Positions 1-12,100 of a stretch of DNA of 64,000 nucleotides are shown one piece after another. The stretch lies in assembly GCA_021292105.1 (NCBI GenBank), contig CM037861.1, positions 54,090,920 through 54,154,919 of the forward strand, in the 5' to 3' direction. Position 1 is the first letter of the stretch. Every line of letters begins with the position of its first letter. The position numbers and the translations under genes were made by a program. This DNA is from Anadara kagoshimensis (taxonomy: Eukaryota > Mollusca > Bivalvia > Arcoida > Arcidae). Under the pieces are notes generated by a model. It searched no databases. It worked only from the letters and a program-made list of their open reading frames with translations, and was not told the origin of the DNA.

Positions 1-148
1 CTTCCCCAGAAGAACCTATTTAGTAATCAATGCAATATTCATATTTGTAAAGTTTATAAGTTCTTGAAAATTTTATCAATGTGATTGAAACAACACAAGA
101 TAATTTCACTTCATTTTACTTATGCAACCCTTAACATATAATACATAC

Positions 149-3100
149 CTGGTTTCCAAACGGCGTATGATTTTCGAAAATAACCTGTCCAGAATTCTTT
201 ATTTGCCAAGAATATGTTCTTTTCAATGGTTTGAGAGTCTGCAAGTTCTAAATTATAAGTTGTACATTCACTGACGGCATCTTGCCATTGTTTCGGCTGC
301 ATACGCTCAATTAGATGTCCTGAAAAATTAGATTTTGAACATTTAAAAAATATAACTACACTTAACGGTCAATAACAAATATTTCAGGGTGGGATCAGAG
401 ACATATGACAGTATGGACAGGGTAGTCAGCCCATCAAACAACCGAAGCGTAGATTGTGATATAAAAGAACAGCTCGATATTTCCTTTTTCTATTGATAAA
501 ATGGCTACATTGTAAGTTTACTGTTACTTCCTGTAAATCGTATCGGGTCACCCTGATATGAATTCATACAATAAACAAAGGGTTTAAATACTTACTTCGA
601 CTGTCTTGACAGAGTACAGGAAACATAGCGGTACAATTACGATCTCTATATTTATATACTCCTCCACGTACTTCCACAGTTAGACACGAGTTATTGCCTT
701 TATCCACTATACTTAATTCTGTAAATTAATCAATGAACACAATTAAGAGCAGAAATCTGAAATATGGAATGTCGCACAAAAATGATTGCACTTGCAGTGG
801 CAGATTCAGAGGGATACAGGGGTTGGAAAACACCCCTTTACTTCTGTCCATGATATAGTATTAAGTTTGTGTCTATCACTTGCTCAAATTGCAGGAAATT
901 GCAGGATAACAGTTTTGGGGAGTGTGTCCAAGACCCTCTAGGTCTTTTTTCACCATCAGCAAAAATGGTTTCCAACCTTTCTAAATTTCCTGGGTCAGTC
1001 ACTAAAGACCGATGAAATTGGACTACTAGTAATACCGGTAACACTATAGAATTGGACGTGCACTGAACATAATAGGAAAACAAATTACTCATAAATATGA
1101 TATGGATAGTGGGCACTTTTGGTTTATATATCCACATGGAAATAAATATTCTGTTGAAAGCCATCTTTACACACGGAATACATCCGTTGATTTTGCCGTT
1201 TTTAGATTGATCGAATGGGGTGTTACGTCCAAATAAAGAACATTTCACTTATATCGAAAAGTCACGAGCTTTATTGGCAGACATTTTAACCTTTCAAAAT
1301 TCAGAAGGTATTTTTTACGAGTCACAACAGGTGATTTAAGGTCTCTTCCGAAGGAACCCATTACTTTCATTTCTAAATGCCGAGTGATTGGCGAAAGAAC
1401 AGTCACTACCTATCTTCAAGTCTTGGTCAATTGTTTTAAAATTATGCTTTACAGAGCATTGTTTTCAAATGATACATGTACAAGGGTCGTTCAAAAAGTC
1501 TTGTCCCTTCCTGTAAACCGTAAATAAAACACCGTAATTTAATATATTGTCACTTGTCACGGGTGACTGAGTTCATTCCCAAACATGGAACATTTTTAGA
1601 TTATATATGCAAAAGAATTAGTTTTTACTTGCCATATTTTCATCATAACACTCATTACACTGCTTGGAAAATGACGGACATGACAGGTAAAAACATTATT
1701 GAAATGAGAAGCTTCATGAAAGCCTGTGCAAAACTCGTTAAATCGCCCAATCAAACATTCATTGAAATGCAAGATGTTGTTGGTGAGCGAAAGCTGTCAT
1801 ATAGGTCCATCTCATGCTAGATACGTAAATTTAAAAATGGTGTTAACGACATTTCTGATAAGGCCCGTTCTGGAGGACCAAAAACAGCATGCACCAAAGA
1901 AAACATTACAGAAATTCAAAAACTGGTCAATAGGGATGGAAGGTTGACTGTAAAACAGATAGCTGAAGTCGTTGGTTTATCAATGGGGGCCGTACATTTC
2001 ATTCTCAGAAAAAACTAGTCATGAGAAAGATTTGTGCTAGATGGATCCCTCATTTGTTGTCAAAAGAGCAAAAGCTCACAGGGGTCAAAATGGCTAAAAT
2101 CTGCTGAAAATATATGGTAATTGTAACAGCAGGCGTCTGGCTGATATAGTTACAGGTGAAGAAACATGGGTATATTACTTTTAGCCACATAGAAAGATAA
2201 ATAATAAAATATGGATAACCATGCAGAAAAAGAAAACGACCTGAAATTGCAAGGCGCACTCAACGCACAAAGAAAGTTCTTTGTGCTATATTTTTCAATA
2301 GTAACGACATAGTTGCCAAATTCCCATCCTTAAAGACCAGGGTATCACGGAAAACATTTATAAAAATAAATTCTTAAGAAAATGAAAAAAAAATTATGAA
2401 AAGAAAAGACCAAAGTCAGGAATTCGTGGTATTCGGTTACTCCATGACAATGCTCCTGCTCACAAATTAAGTTGGTGACTGAATTTTGTACAAGGAACGT
2501 GTTGTTGTTTTACCTCATCCACCTTATTCACCTGATCTTTCACCGTGTGACTTTTATCTCTTTCCTAAACTTAAGAAACACCTTTCTGGTCGTCGATACA
2601 GATCTCGTTCATCGCTAGGTTCAGCAATTCATTAGTTTCTCAATGGTATATCCAAAAAAGATATGCAAATGTATTTAGAAAATGGATCCAGCGACTTAAA
2701 AAGTGTGTAGCCGTTAAAAGTAGTTATTTTGAAGGAATGAAAATAAAATATCATAAATAAAACGTCTTAATTTGTGTTTTTATTATGAAGGACAAGACGT
2801 TTTGAACGGCCCTCGTAATAAGGAACTCAGTCTGAAAATAAGAAATAGAGAAGAAGAAACATCTTACACACCATCAATGCCGTGGTTATAAATATTAATG
2901 TATTCATGGTATCCAAGTTTTCCACTCCCACCACAAAGTTCATTTGTATTTCCAGGGCAAGTTTTTTGGCAGAACGATCCAGAAACTTTCTTAAGCTTGG
3001 GGAACGTAGTGAGGCAATAACAAGTCTCATTCTGAAAAATAACCATTTGGTCTGCATTGTAATTAGATCATAAATAAACTGAAATTTTAGCTGACATTCA

Positions 3101-5676
3101 GAACTGCTATGGTTATAATCATGGTATTTAACCTAAGCGTCCGGCTTCAACAAGAATTTTTTAGCGTATTTTAAAACTGTAGTTATTAAGCTCTATGTTA
3201 CTATGTTTTTCTGTTCGAAACAATGCTTAAACTCTAGAAGAAAAAAATAAATATCTGTTTCCCTAACAAAAGTTGGCTATGAATTTTATTTTCGTTTAGG
3301 AAATATCTAGAGCACGACAGCATGTTTAACGATACAGTATGTGTGCACTTTAACAAAAAGTAGCTATACGCTCTGTAGCGTCACAGCAACATAGGAATGA
3401 TAGGGTTAATATATACCTTTTGAAATTAAAAGCGAAGAGTGTCCAACATTGAAATAAGCCAGTGTAATGCATATTAAAATAACAAAAAATCTACAAATAC
3501 ATCAAAAAAATTTAAATGGTAGTCTGAGGTAGGGAATTTTTTTGACAAGATTCTCGCTCTGTACATACTAACAAACCAATTGGCAACTGATCTTTACATC
3601 TTCGTAGACATGACAAGGGATTGTTTTCCTTCAGAGTGTAAAAACTTCGTATTTGGATGTATTGTTCGACGTATCTATAGCAACCTATTTAAATAGAATA
3701 TATAAAGTAACAACAGAATAATAATATTCAAAGTCACCAAGAAAACTTTATAACTTCATCATACCTTGAATAGGTAAATATAAACAGCATGATAGAGACA
3801 AATTAAAAAAAAACTGTTTATAAAAGTATATACTTCAGACGGACACTGAATATAAAAACAAAACGGGATCCAGTGGTGAGGTTAAATTTGTCTTTCAAGA
3901 AATGTAAAGCAGTCGATTCAAAGTGCTAATATCCTTGCAAACTTAATAGTTTTTAACGGGCATGCATATAACTGATACATGTATTACGTAAAATTTCCAG
4001 AGCAATAAAAAACACACATTACTGAAACATAAAGAAAACTTAAATTAAAAACAAAAGATATAATCAAACACAAACATAAAAGTCACAACCGAAAAAGAAA
4101 AGAGATTAAGTTAAACACCTGAACTTCCACCAGGGAAGTGAGGCAGGGTGCTCCGGAAGGGTAAGCACATCAGTCCTGTATAGCTAGCTTCATCCACCAT
4201 GACATGAAACGAAAATTGCGAATGAAAGGAACATGAAACTAAGGAAATAGTTGAAAACCTGTCTTTGTTTGAGATACATGTGTATTTACGAAACTTTGGA
4301 CAGACATAATGACATGCTTTTGGTGATATCGAATCACGTGACTGTGCCTTATGTATCATCCGGAATATGTTTAGAACTTCTAATGAAGTTAAAATATATT
4401 TTTACCAGCATTTGCTATCCATGGTGACCATGTCGTCACACCGTCTAACCATACGGGTAATTTATCTACAAAATCACCCAATATTGGAGTTTGTCCGAGT
4501 AATGTTCCACCACTAGACTCGCACGAATACTTTGCTGTACTCCAGTTGACTTGATGATTGCTATAAACATATCCAGCTAAAAATGGGATAAATCATTCAT
4601 ATAATAATTCTAGAAATTCGTGGAATAGCTCATCACTGACGAACTTTGTGTTTGGCATTTCAGGCGTTAAATAACTTTTAATGTAGATATAGTAAAAAGT
4701 AAAAATCTTATTGCATTCATTACCAAAAGGAGTTTTATAGACTTTTTTTCATTTACTAGTGTATTAGTTATATTTACGTATGATACCGGTATGGTGTGTC
4801 TTTATTTTAAAGTACATGCTAACAAAATTACTCATAGATCTACATACATACTATAAAGAATTCCAGAAGACGAGTTAATTTCTGATATGAGGCAGTCTAC
4901 CTCAATACAACGATATATGGTTCAACTAATGCAACACGAAGTTACAAATAATAAATAAATGAATGAATTAATTAATAATCACGCATACCATGGCCAGTCC
5001 ATACATGTCCACCAGGGAAGTGAGGGTGATAAATAAAAAATAAATAATATAAATAAATAAATAAATTTAATGTGTACATAAAGAAAAAAGTGGAACAGAA
5101 ATAAACTTTAAAGTACAATGTATATGTGTTTGTAAGATACAGAAAATAGAAGAAACCCCTGCCAAAATCCACTATAAGTCTTTATTGGCTCTAAATATAC
5201 ATTTAATTTTTAGCCACAACATATATCCAAGTCTTAATTGATAATAACATTCTCATTTTACTAGAATTTTAAAATTTTAAAATATTTGGCCAATGACAAA
5301 TTAATGATACTAATACACTTACATCAAGTGTGCATGGATATAGTACACGCCATTTGCTGTTAAATAGAAATTAAATACTTGACTTATTGAATAGTTATTG
5401 ACTATGCCGGATGTCATTATAACAAGTTACGTATCCATGCCCATGAGTGCACTTAAATAAACATCGAAGATGTCCCTGTCACATATATATATGTATTTGA
5501 TTTCCTTCAATCGATAAAGCCCGATTTGGTCAAATCCTACATAAACACCATTTTTATACCTATTCTTATATTGGTGATTAGCATAAAGGTGAAGATTCAC
5601 TCTACTTGTCATACATACCATCTGTGTCGGAGACAAGTAACACCGTGACAAATATCAGGAATTGTAAAACAGCCAT
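149..5676 (-). CDS. Receptor A: WSC/C-type-lectin-like receptor, 5' portion (partial)
   Basis: Six exons on the minus strand: 5619-5676, 4406-4576, 3569-3684, 2872-3031, 596-718 and 149-319. All have GT-AG borders and compatible phases (1,1,0,1,1,1). Exon 1 starts MAVLQFLIFVTVLLV, a signal peptide. Exon 2 is the first half of a C-type-lectin-like domain (CTLD; W-S-T-A-K-Y-S-C, then LPVWLDG). Exons 3 and 4 form a WSC domain with eight cysteines (IGCYRY; CYC, CQKTC, CGG). Exon 5 completes the interrupted CTLD (SCLTVE, RNC, VLCQ). Exon 6 begins a second CTLD (WTGYFRKS). The gene continues off the left edge, so its CTLD end, linker, membrane helix and tail are not visible. It is a tandem paralog of Receptor B, with the same exon order and nearly the same exon lengths. 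No WND or EPN/QPD sugar-binding motif is seen, so calcium-dependent glycan binding is not supported. Extracellular ligand unknown. The intron between exons 4 and 5 holds a mariner element. Confidence 0.85.
1481..2815 (+). mobile_element. mariner-family DNA transposon, both ends present, transposase decayed
   Basis: About 1.34 kb bounded by imperfect inverted repeats (left begins CAAGGGTCGTTCAAAA, right reverse complement CGAGGGCCGTTCAAAA) and flanked by TA on both sides (1479-1480, 2816-2817), the mariner target duplication. The interior reads as a plus-strand transposase in fragments: DKARSGGPKTA near 1855, RKICARWIPHLLS near 2027, DETW-like EETW near 2160, LLHDNAPAH near 2440 and PHPPYSPDLSPCD near 2513. 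It is broken by several stops and frame changes, so it cannot encode active transposase. It lies in an intron of Receptor A, on the opposite strand. Confidence 0.93.
4095..4210 (-). repeat. Dispersed repeat family A, partial copy
   Basis: Contains the family hallmark read on the minus strand: CATGGTGGATG, TAGCTAG, a purine-rich CTTCCGGAGCACC box, then CACTTCCCTGGTGGAAGTTC and TTTAACTTAA. Other copies are near 7660, 9829, 11497, 15650, 21725, 24640, 26390 and 43530. No coding capacity or terminal repeats recognised; class unknown. Confidence 0.7.
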
Positions 5677-6628
5677 ATTTAAAATTTAAAATTACACCTA
5701 TATGAATACCTTGACCTTTAAGTTAGATCATGTTAGACGAGCGGAGGTGTTTACTAGACTGGAATTGAAATAAATGACATAAGTCTATGAACGAGTGCAG
5801 AATGTAGTTAAAATATCATGTTTAAAATTAACGATAAATGATTAACTTTTAATGACTTCCAGATTTAAGTTTTGAAAAAAATAAAGTTTGAAAAATAAAA
5901 CGAAGTGAAACCATTATGAAGTAGCTACTAGTGCATCTTTTGATAATGTTTAAAAATTAATGATAAACGATTAACTTATTAATGACTTCCAGTTTTAAAT
6001 TTTTGAACAAAGTTTTAAAGAAACCATTATGAAGTAGCTACGTTTTCTGTTTTCTTTAACTTAGCTATTTATTAAAATTTCATTTGTCAACCTTGCTTTA
6101 TTAAATATTGAAACACTTAACAGAATTATATTTAAAATAAATGATAAAAAGAAACTAAAAATGTTATCAGCTCATTTTCATAGTTTTCCTTAATAATTAT
6201 TATTTCCTAAATACATTTGTGGGTACGGTTCCTCTTAATAGAAACTATTTTTTGTTTCTTCTATTATCGTGATTTCGAAGATAATAATAACAATAATAAT
6301 AATAATATGATATATAAATTTGTAATACATAGTTTTAAGTTTAAAAAGAATAAGATTCAGAAATTGTTCAATAAATTAGAACTAAAGGGCAAAAAATGCA
6401 AAAACAGATAGATTATTGTTTTAGTTTGATTGGAGATGTCATCTAGTCCGTCGATTTTCAATAGTGCATTCCATGGCAAGCCATATTTAACTACACCGCT
6501 TTTACATTGGACGATCTCAGTGCGTTTTTAAATCAATGCATGCTTTATTGTGAGTGTTGCGTCATGATATTGATGGCTATTGTCAAATACATATTAATCA
6601 GCTATCTTAAATGAATTTGTTTGCATAT

Positions 6629-6726
6629 AGGGTTATTGAACTGATATTGTGAAATATTGTCCCGAGTTGACTCGACATTTCGAGTCAACGAGGGACAATA
6701 TTTCACAATATCAGTTCAATAACCCT
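6629..6726. repeat. Perfect-arm foldback element
   Basis: Inverted repeat with arms of about 35 bp (6629-6663 and 6692-6726, left arm starting AGGGTTATTGAACTGATATT). The spacer contains a second small palindrome (GTTGACTCG / CGAGTCAAC), so the whole 98 bp can fold into one hairpin. Resembles a palindromic MITE. Confidence 0.85.
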
Positions 6727-6816
6727 TTTATTATATAACAAAATAAATTTCGTTTACTTCCCACTTCCCACTCGCCTCAAAACACTATTTTTTTCTAACA
6801 ATACATAAATATTGCA

Positions 6817-7260
6817 CTACTGTAGAAACCACTGTGGCTGTGACAGTGAAATTCTCTTTATATCCATAGAAAATCAAATAAATTTGAATAAAGATCGATA
6901 TTTTTCACTTACTTGTACCTAGTCGTAACAGGAAATCTGTATGCGCATCTGCGATTAGTCCAAAATATATCTGCATAGGGAAAAATGTTGGTGCTATGGG
7001 GATTTAACATGTTGAAAAACCATGCAAATGGCGGCTTCTGTTGCGCATATGACGTAAAACGTCACCTAGGACATCACTTCCGGTGTAAACATTTTCCTTT
7101 TTACAGACATACTTTATGACAATCGCGGATGTGCATACAGATTGCCTGTTACGACTAGGTACAAGTAAGTGAAAAATATAGAACTTTATTCAAATTTATT
7201 TGATTTTCTATGGACATAAAGAGAATTTCACTGTCACAGTCACAGTGGTTTCTACAGTAG
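6817..7260. repeat. Foldback element with 140-bp arms
   Basis: Arms at 6817-6956 and 7121-7260 are near-identical inverted copies, beginning CTACTGTAGAAACCACTGTG and carrying GTACCTAGTCGTAACAGG. The spacer is 164 bp. No ORF of note. Probably a non-autonomous foldback or TIR element. Confidence 0.85.
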
Positions 7261-7654
7261 TTCTTGTATACGGATATAAGAACTAGTGCAATGCGACAAC
7301 AACACAATCATGACGTAGTCAGTCATGTAACAACAATCGTATGACGTCATAAATGACAGCGTCATATGACAAAGCGTGCAATATGAAAAAATTGATTCGG
7401 GATACCTCGGACTGCAACAAAGTTTGCGTGCAAACATCGATATATATTGCACGCTAACACCTTGGGTTTCTATGTGATGCATATATTGCTATATAATAAT
7501 GGTTGTTGTAGATATTTCCATTGACATTGTAATGTATACTCATTCTTATAATTTATTTTAATATATCACAATATATATCAATACACATGGGCATGGTATT
7601 GGAAGCAGTCTGATAATTCACCTGTTACTGTTTTGCCATTGGTTTGTACGAGAG

Positions 7655-7790
7655 ATACAAGGTGCTCACCTTTCTGGAGCACCCGGCCTCACTTCCTTGG
7701 TGGAAGTTTACGTGTATAACTTAATTCTCCGGTTTTTAATGGTCTTGATGTGCTTTGGACATGGCTAGGTATGTTAGAGTTTGATTTGTG
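7655..7790 (+). repeat. Dispersed repeat family A, partial copy
   Basis: Plus-orientation copy with GGAGCACCCGGCCTCACTTC, GTGGAAGTTTACGTG and the downstream box TTTGGACATGGCTAGGTATG. Confidence 0.7.
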
Positions 7791-8527
7791 CCGCAAAAGA
7801 AGAATCAATAACAATCACTACTTATTATTTATTTACTATTTAGTATTTATAAACTACTGAACATATGATACCAGGATATTTAAAATCTGTGACTGGTTTC
7901 AGTTTGTGCCTCTTCTTTCTTATTTTGGTCATTTTCGTTTTGTTGTTTTCGATGGATTAGCTATTGTACAGTGTATGTGTGCGGTGCAGTTCAAAATTCA
8001 AATAAGTAATAGGGTCCTTCGAACGCCGATGCATGGTGTAACCGTAGGCGTTGTGCGCTACAGGACCCTACCTGCACATTCCCCTAAGCGCATTACAAAG
8101 GTAAAAATTTCTGCAACTTCACCTATAGCTGGTGACAAAGTGGAATCTTCTTGACTTGGATGTAAATTTCCATTCAATCGATCACCGAACCAATCAATTA
8201 ATCAATCAATCAATCAATCGAAATTTTGTATAAATTATAATAACCTAACTATATAAACTTCTTTATATTCTGTATTGTCTTAAGATGATGATGATGATGG
8301 AAATTTTGAGATGATAAAAACCTATGTTCAAAATGTTTATAATTTCTTTATTTGTATAAAAATAACCATTGTAAAATAAAAAACAAAACAAACATTAATA
8401 AAAAAAAAGTATGTATAAAAAAGAATCTATGGTTAATTGGTATTCTTTGGTAATAAGCCCATTATAAAACCTAGCACCAATATTGACAGAATTCTAGTTA
8501 CTTCAGCAACAAGTCATTTCGGCACTT

Positions 8528-8650
8528 AGCGAGTCATTTCGGCACTTGGCGAGTCATTTCGGAACTTAGCGAGTCATTTCGGCACTTGCTAGTGCCGAGT
8601 CATTTCGGCACTTAGCGAGTCATATCGGCACTTAGCGAGTCATTTCAGCC
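8528..8650. repeat. 20-bp minisatellite
   Basis: Six or so tandem copies of GAGTCATTTCGGCACTTAGC with a 20-bp period (clear starts at 8531, 8551, 8571), with one interruption near 8590. There is no spacer between units, so it is not a CRISPR-like array. Confidence 0.9.
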
Positions 8651-8652
8651 AC

Positions 8653-9180
8653 GGTGTTGATTTTGACTTAGTGCCGAAATTACTGGTTACCTATTGACAA
8701 TCTCACTGTAACATTTGATTTTCTTGTATGATCATAAATTTATACCATCGGCGTTGGCAGTTCAGGTCATTTCGGCATGTGGCAAGTAATTTCGGTACCA
8801 AGTCATATAAGCACCGGTGTTGATTTTGATTTGGTGTCCAAATGTCTTGTCACATATTGACAATATCACTGTAACACCTTTGTTGTGTAAACATAAGTAC
8901 CATCTGTGTTGACAGTTCAGGTCATTTCGGCACGTGGCAAGTAATTTCTAAGCACTGGTGTTGATTTTGACTTGGTGCCGAAATTACTGATTACCTATTG
9001 ATAATATCACGGTTACATATGTGTTGTATGATCATAAGCACCATCAGCGTTGGTAGTTCAGATCATTTCGGCACTTCGCGGGTAATTTCGGCCCAAAGTC
9101 ATTTCCTCACTGGTGTTGATTTTGACAATATCATTGTAACACATTTGTTGCATGATCATAAGTATCATCAGCGGCGGCAG
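8653..9180. repeat. Tandem array (period 140-163 bp) reaching the 3' coding end of Receptor B
   Basis: Units begin GGTGTTGATTTTGA at 8653, 8816, 8957 and 9112. Each contains a segment that, read on the minus strand, resembles the last codons of Receptor B (TYDHAT in the gene; AYDHTT and TYVYTT in downstream copies). The fourth, shortened unit overlaps the true stop codon at 9131. The downstream copies lie after the stop and are presumably non-coding or 3' UTR. Confidence 0.85.
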
Positions 9181-12100
9181 TTTGTGGTTTATGCGCTTTA
9201 TCTATGTGAGAAATCCCGTAAGTGTCTGTTCCACTAACATCATACAAATTGCCATCGTCAACGTTAAATGAAACCCTTTGTCCTTTTAACTGCAAATGGT
9301 CGTATTCGCCGTCATCCATCCTTGGCTCTGACTTTGCAGGTTGCTCCAGTGTTTCGGGCTCACAATAAGTATCCGTTTGTTTTGGCTTAGGTTCCGGGCC
9401 TGGTTCCACGTACAACAGGGCTGCTTGTTCTTTAGTTGGTTCACGCACTGACTTAGTGTTAAACGTTTCACGCTTTGCTCTAAATTAAAAAATAATAAAG
9501 AAATATAAAAGTAATCAAGACGGATTTTACAAACACACCCGTTTATCATTATGTGTGACTCAATGGTACTTTTGTGAAATAAATAAAACAATCCACTCAC
9601 GGCAATTCGCTAAAGATTCGCTGGTGAAAAGAACTTTGTATGAAAGCTTCTTTGCATACAAGAAGGAGTTGAAAAAGTTCAATCCTAAACCATTTGGATC
9701 TACAGGGGGTGGGTGGGGGTTTATTCTATTTTATAAAATCGGTCCAGCCTGTTGATTTTTGCAAGTATTACTTCTGTGATTGAGATTTATGCCTATCATA
9801 TTACACACGTGGCGGATGTAGATAGCTAATCAGGAGGTGCTTACCTTTCTGTAGCTCCTGGTTTCATTTTCTTGGTGGAAATTCACATGTTTTAACCTAG
9901 TTTTTCAGTTTTAAAGTTTTGGCTTTGATTTGGGATTGTGATCTAGACATGGATTAGTATGTTTTGATTTTTATTCGTAAAATTAAAAATGTTTCGAAAG
10001 CATCAAAGGTGAAAAGCTTACCAATTTTATTGAATATTCATTGATTTTTATTAAACTTTAAACTTGTAAAATATATATACTTGCCTTCTACGCTTGCAGA
10101 TAATAACGACAGCTATAATTATTACCAGCAATATCACCACACCACCTACAGACGCACCAATAATGACTGAAATAGTAAGAAGTTAAAATGAGTTATAAAA
10201 ACTACTACCATAGTCACCAGCATACTACGGTGGAACAAAAGTGACATGGAATATATATAACGTGCACACGAAATATAAAACTATTTTCCATGTCACTTCT
10301 GTGCCACCGTATCATGCGTCTATGCTGCGTTTTGAATTTTGTACATTTTTGTGCATTTTTTGTCGTACCGTATCGTGTTATTTATAACTCTGGCTATTGC
10401 CAACAAATACGCACCAATCAACTTCAATCATCTAGATTTAATTTTGTTAAGTATGCCGATACATTCACAATTGGAATTAATCTTCCTTAGATTAACCTAT
10501 TTGTGTTCGCAGTAATTCAATCGTTCCCGAACAAGGCCTGGGTTATGAATGCATTGTTTAATGTGTCAACATTCCAACCTAAAATCACGTTTCTATTCGT
10601 ATTTGGAAAATCGCTGTTTCACCAATTCCATGTTTGTCGGAATCTTGGATAAAATAAATTAATGTAATATAATGTTTTATTTCTGTCATCATGCTAACGC
10701 GGTTTATTCAATGTGCAATTCCTCTCATTCATAATATGGAATGAATACAATACAATAGAATATTATTTCTTAAGTCTACGTGGCAAATATAAAATTAAAA
10801 CTTCGAACATGTGTGCAAATATGGATGGGATCATTTTGGTTTTTTATGGTTTAAATGTCTAAAAAAAAGCGGAATGTTCAATAAAAAGTAAATGAATAAT
10901 CCCATCTGTGAAATATTTTGTTAAAAATATGATTAATATACATTATTTTATTATTCGAAACCCAGTATCAGAAACCATTGTTTTGACAAATCTTTCCTAT
11001 AGCTCGGTGTGCGATTACATATGATATATCAGCATTAGACGGTCGTTTCGGAATACAATTCGTCATCTGCAATTTAAATTTTTCAGATGGCCATTAAAAA
11101 TGTATTCTTAGTGCAATATGACGATGGACACCAAGGCAGCACATCAATATCTTGGCATTCATGCAATGTTAATTATAGGTCACTATGACTTAACAACGAC
11201 GTCTTTTGGTAAAATAAGGGATCAATGAGTTCCGTCTAGAATGAACACTATAGGCATATGTAATGAAAACAAAACTGGTATCAGCAAACAACACTGACCT
11301 GTCTGCTTGACCTTTGATTTAAATATTTATTATTAGAAAGTAAATATCCGTATAGACACACAAGTATTAATTCGTATACATATTACTAAATCCGTACATT
11401 GGTTATTAACTGCTAATTCTGTACTGAGTGACCCCTCTTATATGACAAATCCTGATAAAAGGTCAAGCAGACAGGTCAATGTTGTTTTCATCCAAGTTTT
11501 ATAGCCGTCATCATCACAATATTATTGGTAAATATGATGTCTCTGTACATCCAAAATTAACCTGAATATAGTTAACGTACCATAGTTCTATGTTCTTTTC
11601 ATTCCAATTTTGATTACGTTCATGGCGGGTATACCTATCTAAACGGGAGGTGCTCTCACTTCCGGAACACCCGGTCTCACTTCCTGGTTCAAGTCCACGT
11701 GTTTTACTTAATTTGTCAGTTTCAACTGATTCACTTTGCTTTGCGATTTTGGTTTGGACATGGATAGATATGTTTGATTATGCTTTCAATCCAAATTGTT
11801 TACATACCTGGCAAATTTATACCGGCATCTTCCTCGTCTTTTTGTTTTTGAGGCTGTCTTGTTGTGAGTCGAACATAGGACGGCGACGTCAGTGGATCAA
11901 TTGCAACTTCTTTCTCTGTTGATAAGAAATAAAAAGGTTCAGAAAGTATCCGATTGATCGGAAAGATCATCTGTCAGTTTCATGATAGGTTGTGGTATCC
12001 GGTTTTATATTTTACAATCAAAAACCTCCAACAATAGAGAATAGCAACAGCTAAGCGATCCTAAGCAACTTCGAGAACTTGACTGCAAATATATTTCACA

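Larger units (their letters stand above)
5677..9130. other. Intergenic region between Receptors A and B
   Basis: No exon recognised on either strand. It holds the promoter side of Receptor A, two foldback structures (6629-6726, 6817-7260), a family A copy (7655-7790), a (TGA)n tract near 8286, a 20-bp minisatellite (8528-8650) and a tandem array with a 140-163 bp period (8653-9180) that reaches the last codons of Receptor B. The first bases upstream of the Receptor A start (AATTACACCT, then TTGACCTTTAA) resemble those upstream of Receptor B, suggesting that the duplication included 5' UTR sequence. Confidence 0.75.

Noticed and set aside
8528..8650. Short regular direct repeats, CRISPR-like at first sight
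   Set aside because: Units abut with no unique spacers, and the context is a eukaryotic gene; it is a minisatellite.
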